DNA from: CAYPZU01 sp964415395
GTDB taxonomy: Bacteria; Chlamydiota; Chlamydiia; Chlamydiales; SM23-39
Reading direction: 5' to 3'
Assembly (NCBI GenBank): GCA_964415395.1
Contig: CAYPZU010000053.1
Location: 1-15,150 of the forward strand
DNA: 15,150 bases
A program made the position numbers and the translations under genes. Within the stretch, counting starts at the first letter, position 1, and every line of letters begins with the position of its first letter. The notes under the pieces are model-generated. The model searched no databases. It was given only the letters and a program-made list of their open reading frames with translations, and was not told where the DNA came from. Of the stretch, positions 5,859 through 11,723 are shown one piece after another.

Positions 5859-6782
5859 ATGTCGTTTCGGGGATCGTATGTCGCTCTCATAACACCTTTT
5901 CAGGCAAACGGACGGATCGATTGGAAGCGGGTTGAAGCGCTTGTCGAGCGGCATGTCCGATCGGGAACAGACGGAATTGTCTGCGGCGCCACAACAGGCG
6001 AAGGCCCGACGCTGAGCGAAGGAGAACGGAAAAAACTGGCTGAACTCTCCATACAGGTTGCGGCGAAACGGATTCAAGTGATTGTATCGACTGGCTTGAA
6101 CGACACGCGGCGCTCTGTGAAAGCGACGGAAGAAGCGCTGAACCTGGGGGCCGATGGATGTTTAGCGGTCACTCCCTATTACAATAAGCCGACCCAAAGA
6201 GGCTGCGTTCTCCATTTCCGTGAAATTGGATCTGTGGGGCTTCCGGTTATCGTCTACCACAATCCTCCCAGAACGGCTTTGAAGCTCGCATTGGAAACGA
6301 TCCAGGAAATCAGCCAGCTCCCGCATCTTGCGGGGATTAAGGATTGCTCAGGAGACATTGAGTTAATCAGGGAAGTGAGGAAAAGCTGTCCCCATTTTAC
6401 GATTCTATCGGGAGATGACGACTTTACAGGCCCCTTGATGAGAGCGGGCGGAGAGGGCGCAATATCTGTAATTGGGAATGTGGTTCCGGAAGGATGGAGC
6501 CGGGCCATTCATTTTGCGCTCGAAGGAAAGTGGGAAGAGGCGGAGATCCTCTTTCAGCGCTATATGGCTCTTTGCAAGGCCCATTTCATCGAGACCAATC
6601 CGCAGGGCGTGAAATTTTCGATGTCTTGGCTGGGGAAATGCCGAGGCCAGCTCCGTTTGCCGCTGGTCGAGCCGCTCGAAAAGACGCAGCGGGCCATCAA
6701 AACGGCGATCGTGGGATCTGCGGCATTGCCGCAATTTAGAGTTCTACCGGCGAAATCCGGGTCGACTTCTTCTGTTTCCTGA
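5859..6782 (+). CDS. dapA: 4-hydroxy-tetrahydrodipicolinate synthase (DapA)
   Basis: Condenses pyruvate with aspartate semialdehyde, the first committed step toward diaminopimelate and lysine. Chlamydiae need this pathway for their peptidoglycan. The 307-aa protein is a TIM-barrel of the Schiff-base aldolase family. The key residues match the E. coli enzyme: Thr45 and Thr46 in GATTGE, Tyr108 in TPYYNKP, Tyr133 and Arg138 in YHNPPRT, and the Schiff-base Lys161 in GIKDCSGD. A GxxGxISVxGN-type block is at 197-207. In C. trachomatis dapA lies with lysC, asd and dapB; here it stands apart from them, after a 131-aa unknown. The last 47 nt overlap the end of purB on the other strand. The tail after about residue 290 is loose and Ser-rich. 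A related aldolase of the same superfamily is the main alternative. Confidence 0.92.
   Translation: MSFRGSYVALITPFQANGRIDWKRVEALVERHVRSGTDGIVCGATTGEGPTLSEGERKKLAELSIQVAAKRIQVIVSTGLNDTRRSVKATEEALNLGADGCLAVTPYYNKPTQRGCVLHFREIGSVGLPVIVYHNPPRTALKLALETIQEISQLPHLAGIKDCSGDIELIREVRKSCPHFTILSGDDDFTGPLMRAGGEGAISVIGNVVPEGWSRAIHFALEGKWEEAEILFQRYMALCKAHFIETNPQGVKFSMSWLGKCRGQLRLPLVEPLEKTQRAIKTAIVGSAALPQFRVLPAKSGSTSSVS
6736..6782. other. Convergent 3' overlap of dapA and purB
   Basis: The last 47 bp of dapA (+) and purB (-) are the same DNA, so the last 15 codons of each, plus the stop codons, are antisense to the other. No terminator hairpin is visible here, so transcripts probably run into each other. 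Confidence 0.85.
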
Positions 6783-8163
6783 GATAGGCCGCAACGTCGT
6801 GCCGGAGAAATTCTTTGGCCTGCTGGGGCGCTCTGCCGAGGAGCCCTGCGGGTTTGAGAAGGGCAGCAATCTCGCTCCGCTTGAGAGAAAATTCTTTCTC
6901 AATTTCCGATTTTACGTAGGAGAGCGGATCGCTTTTGCCTCGAGAGGCGAGCGCGATCTTGCGCAGTTTTTCATGGAGCTCCTGCCGGTCGCCCCCTTTT
7001 TTCGCCGCAAGCATCAAGATGTTTTCCATGGCGAGAAACGGAAGCTGCTCTTTCAGGTGTTCGGAGGCGGCAGCGCGGTTCACAGAGAGGTTGGAGAGGA
7101 CGTGGACAAGAAGATTGAGGATCGCATCCGTTCCGAGAAATGCTTCAGGAATCGAAAGGCGGCGGTTCGATGAGTCGTCCAGGGTCCGCTCGAGCCATTG
7201 CGTCGCTGCGGTGTAGGCGGGGTTTTGCGCAAGCGACATGACGAACCGGGCGATTCCGCAGATCCGCTCAGAGTAGATCGGATTTCTTTTATAAGGCATC
7301 GCTGAAGAGCCGACTTGCGATTTGCCGAACGATTCGAAGAGTTCGTTTTCATGGGCCAGCAGGCGGATGTCGGTAGCCATTTTGTGGGCGCTTGCGGCAA
7401 ACGATTCGAAGGCGTTGAGGAGATTCAGGTCGAATTTCCGCGTGTAGGTTTGCCCCGCGATGGGAAGCACTTTGGTGAAGCCGAATTCTTTCGCAATCGC
7501 AAGCTCCAGTTTGCGCACTTTTTCGTGGTTTCCTGAAAAAAGGGAGAGGAAGGAGGCTTGCGTTCCCGTCGCTCCTTTGGCGCCTAAAAAGGGAAGGGAG
7601 GAGAGAAGGCGCTCCCAATCTTGCGCATCAAGGAGGAAGTCCTGCAGCCAGAGGCAGGCCCGTTTGCCGATCGTTGTGGGCTGGGCGGGCTGAAAGTGGG
7701 TGTAGCTGAGGCAGGGTGTAGAAGCTTCTTTGGCTGCAAATCCGGCGAGGAGGCGAAGGACGCGGACGAGTTTCAGATGGAGAAGGGAAAGGGCTTCTTT
7801 GAGCTGGATCAGGTCGCCGTTGTCCGTGACGTAGGACGATGTGGCGCCGAGGTGGATGATGGGTTTCGCTTCGGGGCACTGTTCGCCGAAGGCGTGGATA
7901 TGGGCCACCACGTCATGGCGGAATTGTTTTTCGAATTCTTCCGCTTTGGCGAAATCGATTTGGCGCGCGTGCCGCTCCATCTGCGCGATTTGAGCGCCGG
8001 ATATGGGAAGCCCTAGTTTTTTCTGCGCTTTCGCAAGAGCAATCCAGAGTTTGCGGAAGGTGTGGATTTTGTGATGGGCTGAGAAGATGCGCGACATCTC
8101 GCGGCTGACGTAGCGCGCCGAAAAAGGGCTTTGGTACTCTTCGTGGCGCGCTTCGTCGGTCAT
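6736..8163 (-). CDS. purB: Adenylosuccinate lyase, eukaryote-like type
   Basis: Splits adenylosuccinate to AMP and fumarate, and SAICAR to AICAR, in purine synthesis. The 475-aa protein has the fumarate-lyase signature SSAMPYKRNP at 286-295 and the catalytic His156 in THFQPAQ. TGTQASFL (199-206), GQTYTRK (237-243) and QWLERTLDDSSNRR (322-335) follow the human enzyme much more closely than the shorter Bacillus type. The C-terminal domain is intact (ELPFLA-like block, GRAPQQ near the end). It starts 3 nt after the stop of the pGP6-D-like gene and is the last gene of the thrS-led string. The ribosome site is weak, so it may rely on coupling. Some Chlamydia species keep purB while C. trachomatis lacks it; that is recalled, not checked. 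Confidence 0.94.
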   Translation of the reverse strand: MTDEARHEEYQSPFSARYVSREMSRIFSAHHKIHTFRKLWIALAKAQKKLGLPISGAQIAQMERHARQIDFAKAEEFEKQFRHDVVAHIHAFGEQCPEAKPIIHLGATSSYVTDNGDLIQLKEALSLLHLKLVRVLRLLAGFAAKEASTPCLSYTHFQPAQPTTIGKRACLWLQDFLLDAQDWERLLSSLPFLGAKGATGTQASFLSLFSGNHEKVRKLELAIAKEFGFTKVLPIAGQTYTRKFDLNLLNAFESFAASAHKMATDIRLLAHENELFESFGKSQVGSSAMPYKRNPIYSERICGIARFVMSLAQNPAYTAATQWLERTLDDSSNRRLSIPEAFLGTDAILNLLVHVLSNLSVNRAAASEHLKEQLPFLAMENILMLAAKKGGDRQELHEKLRKIALASRGKSDPLSYVKSEIEKEFSLKRSEIAALLKPAGLLGRAPQQAKEFLRHDVAAYLRKQKKSTRISPVEL

Positions 8164-8166
8164 GAT

Positions 8167-8913
8167 CTATTTTTCAATCAGGACTTGGAGCTGGGAGAGG
8201 AGATTTTTCAGCTGCCGCTTTTCGTCGTCGGCTACCGTGCAGAGCGGATTTTTCAGCATTTCGCGCGCCCTTTTAAGGAAATTGATTGCATGGGAGGCGA
8301 AATGAGGGAGCCGTTTGTCGTCTTCCGCAAGAGGGAATTCGATTCGGATCAGGCTGAGCAGTTCCTGCTTCGGCTGGCCGCTGTAATTGCGGACGATCGT
8401 CTCTTTCTTTTCATACGACCCGGCTCTGCTTGCAAGGCTGTACACAACCTGGCGCGGCATCTGGTCGAGTTTTGTGTGGAGAGTCGAGGGAAGCTGCGTG
8501 TAAAATTCGTAATATTGAAGGAAGTTGTAGGGAGTTTGACGGTTGCCGTAGGTGGCGAAAAGCCAGGCTGTGAACGCGCCGTCTTTATACCGCTTGAGAA
8601 TTTCTTGCGCTTTTTTAATCCGCTCGCCGTGGAGAATGACTGCCTGGTTGGTGATCGCTTTGACTTCGGAAGTGATCGCCGAAAGAGCATTGAGGTCGGT
8701 GCCGACGTCGTAGTCGTCGTCGAGCCGGAAGCTTTTCAGAATCGCTTCGAGCGCGCTCTTTTCGCTTTCATTGAGAGCGGAAACGCGGAAAACGCCTGAG
8801 AAGCTTGACAATTCTCCATTGTTCGCCCGCTCGACGAGAGCCGTCATTTTCGCGGCCTGGGATTCTTTCTGCTTGAAGCGCAGGTTGAGAAGATCGTTGA
8901 ACTTGGACATCAT
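8167..8913 (-). CDS. pGP6-D-like protein (chlamydial plasmid-protein paralogue)
   Basis: Matches the chlamydial virulence-plasmid protein pGP6-D family, whose role is unclear. C. trachomatis has a chromosomal relative (CT583) in the same position after a ParA gene. The 248-aa protein is helical and highly charged. The most family-like part is at about 107-140 (KRYKDGAFTAWLFATYGNRQ, then TPYNFLQYYEFY). It has no membrane segment or signal peptide. I chose ATG 8913, which shares one base with the parA stop (TGATG) and has GAGG 5 nt upstream; a further in-frame ATG follows directly. The coupling to a ParA ATPase suggests that they act as a pair, perhaps in chromosome or plasmid upkeep or gene control. 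It could be called plasmid-derived, but base composition here looks like its neighbours. Confidence 0.85.
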   Translation of the reverse strand: MMSKFNDLLNLRFKQKESQAAKMTALVERANNGELSSFSGVFRVSALNESEKSALEAILKSFRLDDDYDVGTDLNALSAITSEVKAITNQAVILHGERIKKAQEILKRYKDGAFTAWLFATYGNRQTPYNFLQYYEFYTQLPSTLHTKLDQMPRQVVYSLASRAGSYEKKETIVRNYSGQPKQELLSLIRIEFPLAEDDKRLPHFASHAINFLKRAREMLKNPLCTVADDEKRQLKNLLSQLQVLIEK

Positions 8914-9665
8914 CAAATCCTCTTAAGTATTTCCGTTGCGAGGTCCATGTAGTCGATCGAAGCGCGCGATTTTGGCGCTGTCTCAAAGATCGGCTTTCCG
9001 TAGATGGTTGCCTCTGATACTGCGATATCGCGTCTGACTTTTGCTTGCAAGAGTTTTCCTGGAAAAGTCTGTTCGATCACATTCAAAAAGGCATCGTTGC
9101 TTTTTCCGCGCGGATTCCAGAATGAAAGTGCGACGCCGAGAATCTTCGTACCGTGCCTTTCGGAAATATTGTTGATGAAAAGAGAGAGTCGCTGCAGCCC
9201 TTTTACGCTGTAAAATTCAGGAGTGGCGCATACGAGCGAATAATTCGACGCGATCATCGCCGATTCAGTAAGCCAGCAAAGCGACGGCGGCGTGTCGATG
9301 AGGACGACGTCGTAGGGCAAATCGCGGAGAATTTCTTTCAGTCTTTCGTGCGAATAGCGATCGGCTGCAAGAGCTCCGGAAACCTCGACGCGCTCAAGCC
9401 AGGTGTCGGCGGGAACGATGTGCATGTTGGGAATGCATGTAGCGAGAATCACTTCCTGGAGCGTTTTTTCTCCCTGAAGCACAGGCGCCATGCTGTCCTG
9501 CTCGTCCGGGTCGAAACCTAGACCTGTTGTGAGGTTCGCCTGCGCATCGAAATCAATTAAGAGGACTCTTTTTTTATGAAATAAGCAGAGAGCAGCCGCC
9601 AGGTGGAGCGAAGTTGAGGTTTTTGCCGTTCCACCTTTGAAGCTGCTGATTGAAATAACTTTCAT
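8913..9665 (-). CDS. parA: ParA/Soj-type partition ATPase, chlamydial CT582-like
   Basis: A deviant Walker-A ATPase of the ParA/MinD group, which positions DNA or protein cargo on the nucleoid or membrane. The 250-aa protein opens with the deviant P-loop KGGTAKTS (10-17), with the signature Lys10 and catalytic Lys15. Walker A' is VLLIDFDAQANLT (34-46), and Walker B is VVLIDTPPSL (120-129, Asp124). There is no C-terminal amphipathic MinD-type membrane helix that I can see, which favours ParA/Soj. Start ATG 9665 has GAGAG about 6 nt upstream, 15 nt after the thrS stop. The stop overlaps the pGP6-D-like start by 1 nt. Order and type match C. trachomatis CT582, and the plasmid protein pGP5-D is a related ParA. 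The DNA site it acts on is not visible here. Confidence 0.92.
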   Translation of the reverse strand: MKVISISSFKGGTAKTSTSLHLAAALCLFHKKRVLLIDFDAQANLTTGLGFDPDEQDSMAPVLQGEKTLQEVILATCIPNMHIVPADTWLERVEVSGALAADRYSHERLKEILRDLPYDVVLIDTPPSLCWLTESAMIASNYSLVCATPEFYSVKGLQRLSLFINNISERHGTKILGVALSFWNPRGKSNDAFLNVIEQTFPGKLLQAKVRRDIAVSEATIYGKPIFETAPKSRASIDYMDLATEILKRI

Positions 9666-9680
9666 GAGTTTCTCTCGCCG

Positions 9681-11603
9681 TTAGGGAGCTGTAGAAAAAG
9701 GGGACATCAACGCTCTTTCGTCCCGTTCTTTAACGACTTTAGCAAGAAAATCAGAAATGTCAATCTCTCCATGCACGACGTTGTCGCGTGTGCGGAGCGC
9801 GATCGTTTTGTTCTCCATTTCCTTGTCTCCAACGGTGAGGAGATAGTTTGTTTTGAGGAGCTGCGCGTTGCGCACTTTTTTTCCGACCGATTCATTCGTG
9901 TCGTCGACATCGCAGAGAATCCCGGCGCTGCGGATTTTCTTTGCGATCTCTTCTGCGTACGGGATGTGCCGGTCTGCAACCGTTGCAATCCGCACTTGGT
10001 ACGGGCTGAGCCAGAACGGGAATTTTCCGGAGAAGTGTTCGACGAGGATGCCGAAGAACCTCTCGATAGAGCCGAAAATGGCGCGATGGAGCATGACGGG
10101 CCGTTTGTGCGATCCATCGTTGTCTACATATTCAAGTTCGAATTTCTGCGGCAGCGACATGTCGAGCTGCACCGTTCCGCATTGCCAGAACCGTCCGATC
10201 GCATCGCGGATGTGGATGTCGATTTTCGGGCCGTAGAACGCGCCGTCGCCTTCGTTGATCCGGTAAGAATGGCCCCAGTCGTCGAGAGCGCCTTTCAGGC
10301 CGTTCGTCGCATTGTCCCACTCTTCGTCCGAGCCGATCGTTTTCGACTTTTCAGGACGGGTCGAAAGTTCGAGGCGGTAGGGAAGCCCGAACGTCATGTA
10401 GACTTTGTCGGCGAAGCGGAGGATCTGGTTGATCTCGTCGCGGATCTGGTCAGGCCGCATGAAGAGGTGGGCGTCGTCCTGGTGGAAGCTGCGGACGCGG
10501 AAGAGGCCGTTGAGAGCGCCCGACGCTTCGTAGCGGTGGACGTGGCCGATTTCAGCGACGCGCATTGGCATTTCGCGGTAGCTGTGGGTCGCCGACCGGT
10601 AGTAGAGCATACAGCCAGGGCAGTTCATCGGCTTGATGGCGAATTCCCGCTCTTCAATGAGCGAAGTATACATGTTTTCTTTGTAGTGGAACCAGTGGCC
10701 CGAACGCTCCCAAAGCTCTTTGCTCATCATGGTGGGGGTCTTGATTTCGGTGTAGTGGGCCTGGCTCAAGCATTCGCGGAGGAAATCGAGGAGGCGGTTC
10801 CAGATGATGAGGCCGCGCGGATGGATGAAAGGCATTCCGGGAGCCTCTTCCTTGAAGGAAAAAAGGTCGAGGGCAGGCCCGAGGACCTTGTGGTCCCGCT
10901 TCTTCGCTTCTTCAACGAGGAGCAGATAGTCTTTCAGTCTTTTCTTGTCGGGGAACGAAATCGCGTAGACGCGAGTAAGCATCTCGCGGTTCGAGTCGCC
11001 GCGCCAGTACGCGCCCGATGTTTTGAGGACTTTGAACGCTTTGATTTTGCCGAGGGCAGCCATGTGGGGGCCGCGGCACAGGTCGAAGAACTCCCCCTGG
11101 CGGTAAGCGGAGATCGGCTCTTCGGCGAAGCTTTCGATCAATTCGCATTTGTAGGGGTTTTTCGAAAAAGCTTCGCGGGCGTCGGTTTTCCCGGAAAATT
11201 CGATCCGCTGGGTTTTGTGGTTTTCTGCAAGAACCGCTTCGACTTCTTTTTCGATTTTTTCAAAATCCTGGTCGGAGATCGTCAGGTTGCCGAAATCGTA
11301 GTAGAACCCGTGCTCGAGGGGAGGTCCGATCGTCGGCTGGGCCTCAGGCCAAAGGCGGAGGATCGCCTGGGCGAGCACGTGCGCCGACGTGTGCCAGAAA
11401 ACTTCTTTGCCGAGCGGGTCGTCGAAGTTCCAGAATACAACATCGTCGCCATCCGAGAGCGGATGATTGAAGTCGCGCAGCTTGCCGTTCACGCTGACTG
11501 TGACGGCTTGATCCGGCGCGGTTAAGTGGAGTTTTTCCGCGGCGTCTTTTGCGGAGCTGCCATCGGGAAGTTCGAGAGACTTGCTGTTAACTTTGATTTT
11601 CAT
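9681..11603 (-). CDS. thrS: Threonyl-tRNA synthetase
   Basis: Charges tRNA-Thr in the cytoplasm. The 640-aa protein is full length and has all domains: an N-terminal TGS domain (1-60), an editing domain with HxxxH (His71, His75) and the later C176/H180 pair (DLCRGPH), a class II catalytic core, and an anticodon-binding domain from about 535. The zinc ligands are Cys328 (MNCPGC), His379 (QDDAHLF) and His506 (LHRAIFGS). Motif 2 is FRVRSFHQDDAH (368-379), and motif 3 runs through HRAIFGSIERFFG. Start ATG 11603 gives the normal TGS start MKIKV; the ribosome site is poor. It is the first gene of a tight string with parA, the pGP6-D-like gene and purB. The 5' leader contains a hairpin and a T-run that could allow attenuation. 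Confidence 0.98.
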   Translation of the reverse strand: MKIKVNSKSLELPDGSSAKDAAEKLHLTAPDQAVTVSVNGKLRDFNHPLSDGDDVVFWNFDDPLGKEVFWHTSAHVLAQAILRLWPEAQPTIGPPLEHGFYYDFGNLTISDQDFEKIEKEVEAVLAENHKTQRIEFSGKTDAREAFSKNPYKCELIESFAEEPISAYRQGEFFDLCRGPHMAALGKIKAFKVLKTSGAYWRGDSNREMLTRVYAISFPDKKRLKDYLLLVEEAKKRDHKVLGPALDLFSFKEEAPGMPFIHPRGLIIWNRLLDFLRECLSQAHYTEIKTPTMMSKELWERSGHWFHYKENMYTSLIEEREFAIKPMNCPGCMLYYRSATHSYREMPMRVAEIGHVHRYEASGALNGLFRVRSFHQDDAHLFMRPDQIRDEINQILRFADKVYMTFGLPYRLELSTRPEKSKTIGSDEEWDNATNGLKGALDDWGHSYRINEGDGAFYGPKIDIHIRDAIGRFWQCGTVQLDMSLPQKFELEYVDNDGSHKRPVMLHRAIFGSIERFFGILVEHFSGKFPFWLSPYQVRIATVADRHIPYAEEIAKKIRSAGILCDVDDTNESVGKKVRNAQLLKTNYLLTVGDKEMENKTIALRTRDNVVHGEIDISDFLAKVVKERDERALMSPFSTAP

Positions 11604-11610
11604 ACCAAAC

Positions 11611-11648
11611 CCAGTGAAAAAAACTGTAGGAGAGTGTACAAGATCTCC
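11611..11648 (-). promoter_or_regulatory. Possible leader hairpin and T-run before thrS
   Basis: On the minus strand GGAGA and TCTCC (11644-11648 with 11629-11633) can form a 5-bp stem with a 10-nt loop. About 5 nt later come seven T residues (11617-11623), which are themselves flanked by CAGT and ACTG. This is a weak terminator-like layout 20-45 nt before the thrS ATG. No T-box features are visible. I could not place a convincing thrS promoter. Confidence 0.3.
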
Positions 11649-11658
11649 GCAATTTAGC

Positions 11659-11672
11659 GTAGTGTGTAGTGT
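11659..11672. repeat. Tandem heptamer GTAGTGT x2
   Basis: Two perfect head-to-tail copies of GTAGTGT (11659-11665, 11666-11672). The second runs into the left arm of the palindrome at 11669-11687. The position between divergent promoters suggests a regulator site. Confidence 0.5.
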
Positions 11673-11687
11673 AAAGCGGCTTTACAC
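11669..11687. repeat. Perfect palindrome in the divergent thrS / 894-aa control region (copy 2)
   Basis: GTGTAAAGCGGCTTTACAC is an 8-bp perfect inverted repeat around CGG. It shares 16 of 17 core bases with the palindrome at 4421-4437; the one difference (C for T) extends the inner stem. It lies just upstream of the likely -35 box of the 894-aa gene and upstream of thrS. It could be an operator for either or both. Confidence 0.65.
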
Positions 11688-11688
11688 G

Positions 11689-11717
11689 TTGCCACCATAA
11701 TCAAATTTTTGTAGATA
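11689..11717 (+). promoter_or_regulatory. Candidate promoter for the 894-aa gene
   Basis: TTGCCA (11689-11694) and TAGATA (11712-11717) are separated by 17 nt. The predicted transcript start, 7 nt past the -10, falls on the GTG start codon at 11724, so the message would be leaderless. The palindrome ends 1 nt upstream of the -35. Confidence 0.45.
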
Positions 11718-11723
11718 GAGACT

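Noticed and set aside
7621..8016. Open frame of 131 codons opposite purB
   Set aside because: Antisense shadow of a conserved enzyme, with the same skewed composition.
8131..8799. Open frame of 222 codons on the plus strand opposite the pGP6-D-like gene
   Set aside because: It covers a recognised gene, is Phe/Val/Glu-rich like other antisense shadows here, and has no ribosome site.
9201..9215. TTTTAC-GCT-GTAAAA inverted repeat inside parA, resembling the palindrome half-sites
   Set aside because: The half-sites are in the opposite order to the repeated palindrome and lie within conserved coding sequence.
9771..11525. A 584-codon open frame on the plus strand, opposite thrS
   Set aside because: thrS on the other strand is certain. 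The plus-strand product is a repetitive mix of Val, Glu, Phe, Arg and Asp typical of the complement of a biased coding frame, with no recognisable domain.
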